The notes under the pieces are model-generated. The model was not told the DNA's origin, ran no database searches, and worked only from the letters and a program-made list of their open reading frames with translations. DNA of 64,000 nt, taken from the NCBI GenBank assembly GCA_963721105.1, contig CAVRHY010000011.1:248001-312000 (forward strand), given 5' to 3'. Every line of letters starts with the position of its first letter. The stretch's first letter is position 1. Below, in pieces: positions 27,607-38,020 of this stretch. A program made the translations under genes and the position numbers. This stretch comes from Thermohalobaculum sp963721105 (GTDB taxonomy: Bacteria; Pseudomonadota; Alphaproteobacteria; Rhodobacterales; Rhodobacteraceae).

Positions 27607-30600
27607 TGCGCAGGTATGCATTCGTTCTGGCGCTGGCGTCGGTCTTCCTGCTGGCGGGCCAGCCGGCCTCGGCGCTATCGCTGGGCGGTATCCGCAACTC
27701 GCTGGTGCAGTGGGTGCTGGACAAGGTCTCGGTCGAGGACGTGTTCGAGATCACGGTCGACGAGGTCCGTGACGACGAGCAGCTGGGCACCACGCTGGTC
27801 GGGCTGAAGATCGCTGATGCGCAGGGGGTCTGGTTCACCGCCGGCACGCTCAGCTTCGACTTCAACAAGACGCGGCTGCTGCGCGGGCAGCTCTTCATCG
27901 AGAATCTCGAGCTGCACGATGTCGAGATGTTCCGCCAGCCGGCCATCCCGGCGGGCCAGTCGGTCGACGTCAACCTCGAGGGCACCGAGGCACCGCCCGA
28001 GCCGGACACGCCGTTCTACTGGCCGCGCAGCCCGATCACGGCGGCGATCCAGAAGATGGCGCTGGACAACGTCACCCTGCACGAGGAGGTGCTGGGTCAG
28101 GCGATCCGCTTCAACGCCACCGGCAGCTTCCGCGACCAGGGCGACACGCAGTCGGCGCAGCTCTCGCTGCAGCGCACCGACGACGTCGAGGGCGCGATCG
28201 AGTTCGACTACAGCCGCAACTTCGACGCCGACACGCTGACGCTGAACCTGGACGCCGCCGAGGCGCCGGGCGGCATCGTCTCGTACCTGTCCGGCCTGCC
28301 GGCGGACGTGCCGGTGAAGGTGACGCTGAAGGCGGATGGTACGCCGGCCGACTTCAAGACCACCTTCGACCTGGGCCTGACCGACTTCCTGCAGGCGCAG
28401 GGCACGGCGGTCATCGACTATTCCGGCCCGCTGGCGGTCGACGCCACCTTTACCGCGCAGCCCGGGCCGAAGATGCCGCAGGACTACGCCCAGCTGCTGG
28501 GCGACCAGGCCGAGCTGGTCGTCAAGGCGCACGAGGGGCCGGACCAGACGGTGCAGATCGAGACGGCGCGGGTCACGTCGCCCTACCTGAAGGCGACGGT
28601 CTCGGGCAGCTACGCGCGCGACACCGGCGTCGTCGACGCCCAGGTCGACCTGACCGCCGAGCCCGGATTGGCGGCGCCCTTCGAGGGCGTCGACTTCGCC
28701 GGGCTGGGGTTCACGGGCCAGGTCAAGGGCGCGATGGGCTCGCTGTCGGCAAAGGGCAAGCTGGACCTGAAGGGCTTCGAGACGGCGCAGGCCGCGGTCC
28801 AGTCGGCCACGCTGAACATCGACGTCGGCCAGAGCGGCCCGGCCGACACCCCGACGACCGAGCTTGCCGTCGACGGCGACGTGCAGGGGCTGCGACTGGA
28901 CCAGGTCGGACCGGACGTGATCGGCGAGGCGAAGATCAGGCTGGACGCCAGCATGACCGGCGACGCGGTGACGCTGACGACCGCGCGCATCACCAGCGAC
29001 CCGCTGAACCTCTCGGCCTCGGGCACCGCGAACACCACGAGCGGCGACTACGACATCAACTTCGCAGCCGACGCGCCGGCGCTGGCGCCGCTGCTGGCGG
29101 CCTATGGCGTCAACGGCGCGGGCGCCATCGATGCCTCGGGCCACGCGGTCAGCCGGGCCGGCGTGCTGACGCTGACGACGACCGCCGACCTGAAGCAGTT
29201 CGTGTCGGATTTCGCCGAGGCCGACAGCCTGCACCTGGAAGGCACCGTGGTGCAGTCGCCCGATCGCACCACCTTCGACCTGTCCGGCGCCGGGCAGCAG
29301 CTGGGCATCGGCGCCGTAGGCCCGGACCTGCTGGAACGCGCCGACCTGAAGCTGAGCGGCATGCTGGAAGGCGACGTGCTGACGCTGGAAACGGCGCGGA
29401 TCAACTCGCCCGTGCTCGACGCATCGGCCGAGGGCATGGTGAACACGGGGGCATCGACGGGGCAGGTCACGTTCGAGGCCACGTCGGAGAACATCGCGCC
29501 GGTTGCCAAGGCCTATGGCCATGACCTGCAGGGCGCATTGCAGGCGAACGGCACCGTCACGCTGACGCCGGACGGCATGGCGGTGACGGCCACCGCAGAC
29601 GCGACCGGGCTGCAGGGCGACGTCGAGGCGAAGCAGCTGCGCCTCGAGGCCCGGGTCGACCAGACGGGCGACCGCACCGACATCGCGCTGACGGCCAACA
29701 GCGACCGGCTGAGCGTCGAGCTTGCCGGCGAAACGCTGGCCGGCCCGGTCGATCTCGCCGTCAAGGGCGCGATGGTCGGCCAGGAGCTGACGCTCGAGAC
29801 CGCCAGCCTCACCTCGCCGATCGCCGACGCCAGCGTGCATGGCACGGTCAGCCTCGCGGATTTCAGCGGCACGGTCACCTACGACGTCAAGTCGGCGCGG
29901 CTGGCGGCGATCGCGCCGCTGATCGGCGTCGACACCACTGGCGTCCTGTCGGCCGAGGGCACGGTCGACGCTGACCGGCGCCGGCGAGGGCGCGGTGCCG
30001 AGCGCCAAGGGCACGGCGGCGGTGAAGGACCTGACGGTCTACGGCACCGAGATCGGCGACCTGGCGGCGGCCTATGACCTGTCGATGCCGGACGCGCCCG
30101 AGGGCACGCTGCGGCTGGAGCTGACGAACAGCCCCTACGCGCCCGAGGCGCCGACCGTCTTCACGCTGAGCATGAACGGGCCGCCGAGCGGCTGGAACCT
30201 GCAGTTCGACCTGGCCGCGCCCGACTACCTGCAGGCGGGCGGTACCGCGACCGTCGCCTACGAGGGCCCGATCTCGATCAAGGTGAACGCCTCGGCCCGG
30301 CCGGGGCCGAAGCTGCCGCAGGACTGGGCGCAGCTTATCGGCGAGGAGGCGACGCTGGTCGTCGACGCCGAGGAGGGCCAGGACCAGACGCTGCACATCA
30401 ACACGGCACGGCTGTCCTCGCCGCTGCTGAACGCGAGCGTCGACGGCACCTACGGGATGGACAGCGGGGCGGCGGACCTGGACGTCAGCCTGGTCGCCGA
30501 GCCGGGTCTGGCCGCGCCCTTCGACGGCGTCGAATTCCAAGGGCTGCGCTTTGACGGCACGGTCAAGGGCCAGCCGGGCAGCCTGGCGGCCAAGGGCGAC

Positions 30601-33600
30601 CTGGTGCTGGACGGGTTCTCGTCGGCCCAGGCCGCGGTCGACAAGGCCGTGCTGACCATCGACATGGGCCAGACCGGCACGGCGGACCAGCCGACGACGA
30701 ACATCAACGTTTCGGGCACGGTCGACGGGCTGCGCGTCGCGCAGATCGGGCCGGACGTCATCGGCCAGGCGCAGCTGACGCTGGACGCCAGCCTGACGGG
30801 CAACGACCTGACCATCGCGACGGCGCGGATCGACAGCCAGCTGCTGCAGCTCTGGGCCGAGGGCACGGCGAACGTCTCGACGATGGACTTCGACCTCGAC
30901 TACCGCGTCGCGGCCCCGGCGATCGGGCCGCTGGCCGAGACGCTGCTGGGCATGCAGGCCCAGGGCGCCGTCAGCGCCGCCGGTCATGTCAGCAGCCAGG
31001 GCGGCGCGCTGGCGTTGCAGACGCGCGCCGAGCTGGCGAACTTTCGTAGCGACTATGCCGATGCCGACCGGCTGAAGCTGGAAGGGACGGTGTCGCAGGA
31101 CGCCACGCGGACCGCTTTTGACCTGACCGGCAGCGGGCAGGGGCTGCGGGTCGACCAGATCGGCCCCGACCTGCTGGGCGATGCGCAGTTTGCCGCCAAG
31201 GGCGCGCTGGACGGGCAGAAGCTGACGCTGGACACGCTGCGCATCACCTCGCCCGTCGTCGAGGCGACGGCGCAGGGGACAGTGAATTTCGCCACCGGCA
31301 AGGGCGACCTGACCTACAACGTCGGCAAGGTCGAGCTGGGAGTGCTGGGACCGGTCTACGACCTGCCCGTGACCGGTGCGGCCTCGGCAAGCGGCACGCT
31401 TGGCATGACGCCGGGCACGGCGGCTCAGGCGCCGCACCTGGTCGGCGAGGCGCGGATCAACGGCCTGGTCTATGCCGACAACGCGGTCGGCGACGTCAGC
31501 CTGACGCACGACGTCGTGTTGTCCGCTACGCCGAACGGCACGCTGAAGCTGGCGCTGACCTCCGGCCCCTACGCGCCGGCGACGGTCGAGACGGCGTTCA
31601 GACTGGACGGCCAGCGGCTGGCGCTGAGCGACCTACAGGCGCACGGCTTCGGCGTGACGGTTGGCGGCGACCTGACAGTGAACCTGTCCACCATGGGCGC
31701 CGAGGGCGCGCTGACGCTGCGCGCGACCCAGGGGCCGTTCGCCCCGGCCCAGGCGTCTGTCAGACTGCGGATGGATGGCAACCGACTGGTGCTCGACAAT
31801 CTGCGTGCCAGGGCGTTCGGGCTGGTGGCGGCGGGCAATGTCCGCGTCAACCTCGACACGCTGCTCGCCGACGGCGCTCTCCGCATCGACAACGCCGACC
31901 TGGCGGCGCTGGGCGAGCAGATCGGCACGCCGATTACCGGCAACGCGCAGGGAACGGTGCGCCTGTCGGGCGAACGCGGCCAGCAGGTCGCGACGGTCGA
32001 CCTGGCGATCAGCCGGCTGACGGCCTCCGGCGTCTCGGTCGACAAGGCGCGCGTTCAGGGGCGGATCGCGGACCTGCTGGGCAAGCCGCGCGTCGACCTC
32101 TCGATGGCGGCCGAGCAGGTGGCCAGCGGCAACATTCGGCTGGAGATGGCGAACCTGACGGCGCAGGGGCCGCTCTCGGGCATCGTGATCGCGCTGAATG
32201 GCCGGGGCAACTCGGGCAACGAGCTCCTGACGATCAACGCCACGGCGCGGGCCGACCTGGCTGGGGCGGCTTTGCGCGTCACCGTCAGCCAGCTCGAACT
32301 GACGATCGGCGACGACCGCATCTCGGTGCTGTCACCGCTGACCGTCACCTCGCGCGGCTCGGTTCTGCAGGTCAAGGACATGGCGATCAGCCTGCCGGAC
32401 AACGGCCGGCTGACCGGCGACGTCGCCTATTATGGCGGGCCGCTGGTCGGCGATATCGTCCTGGACGCGCCGGACATCTCGTTCCTGAACCGCCTGTTCG
32501 ACGTGCCGGTCGAGGCCGGCTCGCTGCGCGTCGCCGGCAGTTTCGACACGCGCCCGAGCCGCGCCGGCGCCGACCTGACGGTGACCGGCCGGAATATCCT
32601 GGTCTCCGAGATAGGCAGAACCAACGTCATCTCGATCGACGCCGCGCTGAAATGGGACGGGCGGATCGCCAACCTCGACGCCACCGTCGGCGGCTTCCAG
32701 GAGCCGCTGGTCATCCGCGCATCGGCGCCGGTCCGCGCCACAAGCGGTCTGCCGGCGCTGGCAGACCGCGGCCCGGTCTCGGCCAGCGCCCGCTGGCAGG
32801 GAGAGATCGGCGACCTGTGGGCGCTGGTGCCGGTTCCGGGCCAGGTCCTGACCGGACAGGCCAAGATCGACATCGGCGTCACCGGCGACATCTCGCACCC
32901 GACCTTCACCGGCGGCATCCTGCTTGCCAACGGCGTCTACCAGAACCTCGACTACGGCACGATCCTGACCGGCATCAGCGTGGCGACGACCATCGAATCG
33001 ACCGGCGCGCTGGGCCTGAAGCTGGACGCGGTCGACGGCACGCAGGGGACGGTAAAGCTGGAGGGCCGTATCGGCCTGGGCGACCAGGGCATCGACCTGA
33101 CGGTCGAGACGCGCCGCGCCGTCGTCGTCCGCCGCGACGACGCCATCGTCCGCGTAGACGCCGATCTGCGCATCTATCAGCAGCCGGCCGGGCAGATGGT
33201 CATCTCGGGCAAGGTGACGATCCCCGAAGCCGAGATCCGGCTGCTGCTGAACAACCCGCCAACCATCGTCACGCTGGGCGAGGTGCGCATCAAGGGGCAG
33301 CCAATCGTGGTCGACAGCCCGGGGGTGTCGCTGCCGATCGCGCTCAACATCGACGTCAGTGCGCCCGGCCGCGTTTTCGTGCGCGGCCGCGGGCTGGACA
33401 GCGAGTGGAAGATCGACATCAAGGTCCGCGGCACCGTGAGCGACCCGCGCCTGACCGGCGGCATCGAGGCCATCCGCGGCAAATTGGACTTGCTGGGCCG
33501 CGCCTTCGACCTCGAGCGGGGCCGCGTCGGGTTCAATGGCGGGCCCGAGATCGACCCGCGTCTCGACGTCTCGCTGGTGCGCCAGACCGATACCATCACC

Positions 33601-34032
33601 GGCCGGATCGTCGTCAGCGGCACCGCCTCGGATCCGAAGCTGTCGCTCAGCTCGAACCCGGCGTTGCCCGAGGAAGAGGTGCTGCCGCGGCTGTTGTTCG
33701 GCACCTCGTCGGAGGCCCTTACGCCCGCCGAGGGGGTGCAGCTCGCCCTGGGGCTGGCGACACTGCTGAACGGCGGCGGCGGGACGCTGGATCAGGTCCG
33801 GGCCGGGCTGGGCCTCGACACGCTCGGCATCGGGCAGGACACCAACGGTGCGACGCTGGAGGTCGGCAAGCAGGTCACTGAAGACGTCTGGGTCGGCACG
33901 CGGCAATCGCTCGAGGGCGGCGGGACCTCGGTGGCCGTCGAGGTCGACGTCTTCAAGAATGTCGATGCCTATGGCCAGGTGTCGACCGAGGGCAACACCA
34001 GCGTCGGCGTCAAGTGGAAGAAAGATTTCTGA
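27606..34032 (+). CDS. tamB: TamB-like inner-membrane/periplasmic translocation protein (one apparent frameshift)
   Basis: Very long AsmA-like protein spanning the periplasm. The N-terminus MRRYAFVLALASVFLLAGQP is a signal/anchor, followed by hundreds of residues of repetitive beta-strand sequence forming a hydrophobic-groove rod. The C-terminal TamB (DUF490) domain ends GKQVTEDVWVGTRQSLEGGG and NTSVGVKWKKDF with terminal Phe. An extra base near 29969 splits it into two open frames; removing it gives 2141 residues, longer than E. coli TamB. An internal 400-residue block occurs twice (about 28386-29580 and 30222-31420). Start overlaps the tamA stop. Confidence 0.9.
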
Positions 34033-34148
34033 GCGGCGCCCGCGACGCGCCCCCGGGGTCCGGCAGGGTTCGTTGAAATCCGGGGCTACGGGTGCAAATC
34101 CGGGACTGCCGAAGAGGGGGCGCGCCGCGGCCCCGCCGGCGCTTGGCG

Positions 34149-34943
34149 TCAGATCGCCAGGTACTCCTCGCGCAGTTCCTTGTTGTCCAGCACCTCGCGG
34201 GCGGTCCCGTCAAAGACAATGTTGCCCATGTCCAGGATGATGGCTCGGTCGGCCAGGTGCAGGGCGGCGATCACGTTCTGTTCGACGATGATCGTCGTCA
34301 TGCCCAGCGCCTTGATCTCCTCGAGAGTCCGCTCGATCTCGTGGACGATGACCGGCGCCAGCCCCTCGTAGGGTTCGTCCAGCAACAGCAGCTTGAGGTC
34401 GCGGGCCAGCGCGCGGGCGACTGCCAGCATCTGCTGCTCGCCGCCCGACATCGTTACCGCCTCCTGCTTGCGGCGCTCGCCGAGGCGAGGGAACAATTCG
34501 TAGAGGCGCTCGATCGACCAGCCGTGCGGCTCGACGATCTGGGCGAGTTTCAGGTTTTCCTCGACCGTAAGCCCGGCGATGATGCGCCGGTCCTCGGGCA
34601 CGAGGCCGATGCCGTTCTGCGCCGCCTGGAAGGCGCGCATCTCGTGCAGCGGCTTGTGGTCCAGCCAGATCTCGCCACGCGTCAGCCGCGGGCTGTCCAG
34701 CCGCGCGATCGTCCTCAGCGTCGAGGTCTTGCCGGCGCCGTTGCGGCCCAGCAGCGCGACGATCTCGCCCTCGTGGATGTCGAAGCTTACGCCCTGAACG
34801 ATGTAGCTGTCGCCATAGTAGGCGTGCACGTTGTGGCACGAGAAGTAGGCAGGATCGCCGCCCAGCTTTCGCCGCGGCTGAGTGCCGTGGTCGCTGCGCT
34901 GGTAGACCTCCTCGGAAATGATGTCGGGATCATCGGTGCTCAC
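34149..34943 (-). CDS. livF: Branched-chain-type ABC importer ATP-binding protein LivF
   Basis: 264 residues from GTG 34943, which overlaps the livG stop (GTGA). Walker A LLGRNGAGKTSTLRTIARLD, signature TMSGGEQQMLAVARALARDL, Walker B LLLLDEPYEGLAPVIVHEIE and H-loop IIVEQNVIAALHLADRA are intact. LivF carries a 25-residue N-terminal extension (IISEEVYQRSDHGTQPRRKL) before the usual start, present here as read. It energises the importer with LivG, LivM and LivH. Last gene of the five-gene operon. Confidence 0.93.
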   Translation of the reverse strand: MSTDDPDIISEEVYQRSDHGTQPRRKLGGDPAYFSCHNVHAYYGDSYIVQGVSFDIHEGEIVALLGRNGAGKTSTLRTIARLDSPRLTRGEIWLDHKPLHEMRAFQAAQNGIGLVPEDRRIIAGLTVEENLKLAQIVEPHGWSIERLYELFPRLGERRKQEAVTMSGGEQQMLAVARALARDLKLLLLDEPYEGLAPVIVHEIERTLEEIKALGMTTIIVEQNVIAALHLADRAIILDMGNIVFDGTAREVLDNKELREEYLAI

Positions 34944-35695
34944 AGGTGCGCCCCTCCGAGATAGGCATCCTGGACGCGCTTGTCGCCCTTGATCTTCGCC
35001 GGCTCGTCCTCGACGATCACGGTCCCCTGCGCCATGACGCTGATGCGCTCGGCCAGCGAGAAGACGACATGCATGTCGTGCTCGATGACGACCATGGTGA
35101 TGCCGCGCCCGCCGATCTCCTTCAGCAGGTCGATCGTGCGGTTGGTGTCGGCGCGGCTCATGCCCGCCGTCGGCTCGTCCAGCAGCAACAGCTTGGGGCT
35201 CTGCACCAGGCACATGCCAAGCTCGAGCCGCCGCTTGTCGCCGCGCGAGAGCTGCCCGGCGATGTCGTTCGCCTTGCCGTCGAGGCGCAGGTCCGACAGC
35301 ACCTCCATCGCCTTGCTCATGATGCTGCGCTCGCCCAGCGTCGAGCGCCAGGCGTTCATCATGAACGCCCCGTCGCGGCGCGCGAAGGCGGGGATCATCA
35401 CGTTTTCCAGCAGCGACAGCTCGGCAAAGATCTCGGGCGTCTGGAAGACCCGGCTGATGCCGGCCTGGTTGATCTCGTGCGGGCGCTCGCCGATCAGCGA
35501 GCGGCCGTTGAAGGTGATCGTGCCGGTGTCCGGCGCCAGCCGGGCGACCAGGCAGTTCAGCAGGGTCGACTTGCCCGCGCCGTTCGGGCCGATGATGGCG
35601 TGCACCGTGCCGGCCTCGACGGTCAGGTTGACGTCGTTCAGCGCCCTGAGGCCGCCGAAGCTCTTGTTGACGTTGCGGATTTCCAGGATGGACAT
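34940..35695 (-). CDS. livG: Branched-chain-type ABC importer ATP-binding protein LivG
   Basis: 251 residues. SFGGLRALNDVNLTVEAGTV, Walker A IIGPNGAGKSTLLNCLVARL, RVFQTPEIFAELSLLENVMI (Q-loop), signature LSRGDKRRLELGMCLVQSPK, Walker B LLLLDEPTAGMSRAD and VIEHDMHVVFSLAERISVM give a complete LivG. It starts 3 bases after the livM stop and overlaps livF by 4 bases. The signature LSRGD differs slightly from the usual LSYG(E/Q), as seen in the subfamily handling non-amino-acid substrates. Confidence 0.93.
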   Translation of the reverse strand: MSILEIRNVNKSFGGLRALNDVNLTVEAGTVHAIIGPNGAGKSTLLNCLVARLAPDTGTITFNGRSLIGERPHEINQAGISRVFQTPEIFAELSLLENVMIPAFARRDGAFMMNAWRSTLGERSIMSKAMEVLSDLRLDGKANDIAGQLSRGDKRRLELGMCLVQSPKLLLLDEPTAGMSRADTNRTIDLLKEIGGRGITMVVIEHDMHVVFSLAERISVMAQGTVIVEDEPAKIKGDKRVQDAYLGGAHL

Positions 35696-35698
35696 GCG

Positions 35699-36889
35699 CT
35701 ACTCCGCCGCTTTCGGCTTGGCGTGGTACTGGTCGGCGTCCCGGCTGTCACGCCGCCACGCACCGCCCATCAGCCGGCCGAGTCGGCCGAAGCCCTCCAT
35801 CAGCCCGCCGGGCAGGAAAGTGACGATCAGGACGAAGACCAGGCCCAGTGTCAGGCTCCAGCCCTCGCCGACGAAGAAGGACGAGACGGTGACCGCGCCC
35901 TCGCGCGCCGTGTCGGGCAGGAAGTCGAAGAAACCGTTCAGCGTGCCGGTGTTGAACGAGGAGAAGATGTTTTCCATGTACTTGATGATGCCCGCGCCCA
36001 GCACGGGACCCAGCAGCGTCCCGGTGCCGCCGAGGATGGTCATCAGCACCACCTCTCCCGAGGCGGTCCACTGCATGCGCTCGGCGCCCGCCAGCGGGTC
36101 GGTCGCGGCCAGCAGGCCACCGGCCAGCCCGGCATACATGCCCGAGATGACGAAGGCCGCCAGCGAATAAGGCCGGGTATTGACGCCAGTATAGTTCAGC
36201 CGGTTCTGGTTCGTCCTGACCGCCTTCAGCATCATGCCGAAGGGTGAGCGCGCGATGCGCATGGCCATCCAGAAGCCGAGGATCAAAACCAGCGCGCAGA
36301 CGTAGTAGCCGACCGAGAACTGGAAGTCGTAGTGCCCGACGCTCCAGATCCAGACGTCGTTCATCTTCAGCCCGAACAGCGAGGGGAAGGGCAGCCGCGT
36401 CGCCGTCGCGTCGAAGATGCGCGGGTCGGCCAGCTTGATCTGCAGCCCGGTCTCGCCATTGGTGATCGGCGTCAGCACGGAATACGCCATGTTGTAGAAC
36501 ATCTGCGCGAAGGCGAGCGTCAGGATCGAGAAGTAGATGCCCGTGCGCCTGAGCGAGACGAAGCCGATGGCCAGGGCGAAGACGCCGCCGATGATCGTCG
36601 CCAGGATCAGCGCCGGGATGACGTTCATCGTCAGCAGCTTGAACATCCAGACCGCGGCGTAGGAGCCGACGCCCAGGAAGGCGGCGTGCCCGAACGACAG
36701 GTATCCGGTCAGCCCGAACAGGATGTTGAAGCCGATCGCGAACAGGCCGTAGATCGCAAAGCGTTGCAGCAGGTCGGGATAGCCCGCGCCGAAGGGCGCC
36801 AGGAGAATCGGTCCGAGCAGCACCGCCAGCACGAAGAAGGCCAGCAGCGTGCGGTCCTTGGCGGGCGAGACGAGGGTGCGCGATGTCAT
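35699..36889 (-). CDS. livM: Branched-chain-type ABC importer permease LivM
   Basis: 396 residues, about ten hydrophobic helices. GYLSFGHAAFLGVGSYAAVW and YFSILTLAFAQMFYNMAYSV are typical, and the EAA-like coupling loop is in LKAVRTNQNRLNYTGVNTRP. AATDPLAGAERMQWTASGEV and MTILGGTGTLLGPVLGAGII complete the family pattern. Longer than E. coli counterparts in the loop around TRLPFPSLFGLKMNDVWIWS. Sits between livH and livG with 3-base gaps. Confidence 0.92.
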   Translation of the reverse strand: MTSRTLVSPAKDRTLLAFFVLAVLLGPILLAPFGAGYPDLLQRFAIYGLFAIGFNILFGLTGYLSFGHAAFLGVGSYAAVWMFKLLTMNVIPALILATIIGGVFALAIGFVSLRRTGIYFSILTLAFAQMFYNMAYSVLTPITNGETGLQIKLADPRIFDATATRLPFPSLFGLKMNDVWIWSVGHYDFQFSVGYYVCALVLILGFWMAMRIARSPFGMMLKAVRTNQNRLNYTGVNTRPYSLAAFVISGMYAGLAGGLLAATDPLAGAERMQWTASGEVVLMTILGGTGTLLGPVLGAGIIKYMENIFSSFNTGTLNGFFDFLPDTAREGAVTVSSFFVGEGWSLTLGLVFVLIVTFLPGGLMEGFGRLGRLMGGAWRRDSRDADQYHAKPKAAE

Positions 36890-36892
36890 GGC

Positions 36893-37921
36893 TCAGGACT
36901 CCATCACGCCCCTGCGGCCCATCAGGCCGCGCGGACGCACCAGCAGGATGACGACGGCGACCAGGTAGATGATGATCTGGTCGATGCCGGGAAGGATCTC
37001 CTTCACCTCGGTCAGCGAGGCGAAGCTCTGCAGGATGCCGAGGACGAAGCCGGCGGCGACGGCGCCCGGGAGGCTGCCCATGCCGCCGACGACGACGACG
37101 ACGAAGCTGAGAACCAGGAAATCCATGCCCATGTGATAGTTCGGCGGCAGGATCGGCGTGTACATTGCCCCCGCCATGCCGGCGACGACCGCCGCCAGCC
37201 CGAAGACGATGGTGAAGCGCCGGTCGATGTCGATGCCGAGCAGGCCCACCGTCTCACGGTCGGCCATGCCGGCGCGCACGACCATGCCGAAGGTAGTGAA
37301 CTGCAGGAAAGCGAAGACGCCGCCGATCACAAGCGTCGAAAAGCCGAAATAGGCGAAGCGCCACCAGGGATAGGCGATGACGCCGGGGTCGAAGCCGAGC
37401 CACGCGCCGACATCCGCTGCGCCCGTCATGCCCGGCGGGATCGGCTGCGGGATCGGGTTGGCCCCGAAGACGGACTTGATCAGCTCCTGCAGCACGATGG
37501 CCAGGCCGAAGGTGACGAGGATTTGCTCGGCGTGCGGGCGCTTGTAGAAATGCCGGATCAGCCCGCGCTCCATCGCTACGCCGACGACCAGCATGACCGG
37601 GATGGTGATCAGCAGCGACAGCAGCACCGACCAGCCGACCATGGCGCCGCCGATATCGCCGAACCAGTAGACCAGGTACGGCGTCTTGATCTCGACGGCG
37701 GTGCCCCAGGGCGTCGTCTGCGTCGGGTCGACCGTGACGCGGTCCATGGCCATCAGTGCGTTCGTCGACACGGCGCAGAACGCGCCCAGCATGAACAGCG
37801 CGCCATGAGCGAAGTTGACCACGCCCAGCGTGCCGAAGATCAGCGTCAATCCCAACGCGATCAGCGCGTAGGCGCTGCCCTTGTCGAGGCCGTTCAGGAA
37901 CTGCAACAGGATGGCGTCCAT
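36893..37921 (-). CDS. livH: Branched-chain-type ABC importer permease LivH
   Basis: 342 residues, about eight helices. LNGLDKGSAYALIALGLTLI and FGTLGVVNFAHGALFMLGAF are the LivH N-terminal hallmarks; GLLGIDIDRRFTIVFGLAAV and VVGGMGSLPGAVAAGFVLGI are the C-terminal ones. A periplasmic insertion of about 50 residues (DRVTVDPTQTTPWGTAVEIK...) between the first helices makes it longer than the amino-acid transporter LivH (about 300), suggesting another substrate. The coupling loop near FLQFTTFGMVVRAGMADRET is intact. Confidence 0.92.
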   Translation of the reverse strand: MDAILLQFLNGLDKGSAYALIALGLTLIFGTLGVVNFAHGALFMLGAFCAVSTNALMAMDRVTVDPTQTTPWGTAVEIKTPYLVYWFGDIGGAMVGWSVLLSLLITIPVMLVVGVAMERGLIRHFYKRPHAEQILVTFGLAIVLQELIKSVFGANPIPQPIPPGMTGAADVGAWLGFDPGVIAYPWWRFAYFGFSTLVIGGVFAFLQFTTFGMVVRAGMADRETVGLLGIDIDRRFTIVFGLAAVVAGMAGAMYTPILPPNYHMGMDFLVLSFVVVVVGGMGSLPGAVAAGFVLGILQSFASLTEVKEILPGIDQIIIYLVAVVILLVRPRGLMGRRGVMES

Positions 37922-38020
37922 CGTCTCGCCTCCGGCAAACGGGATACGCGATCGCCGGCGCCCCCCGGGAAAAGCGGGAGCGCCGGCGGGATTGGCGCGG
38001 CCGGGGCCGCGCGGACGGCG

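Noticed and set aside
34046..34124. Inverted CGCGCCCCC/GGGGGCGCG between tamB and livF as a terminator
   Set aside because: The arms are about 60 bases apart and there is no T-tract; too weak to list.
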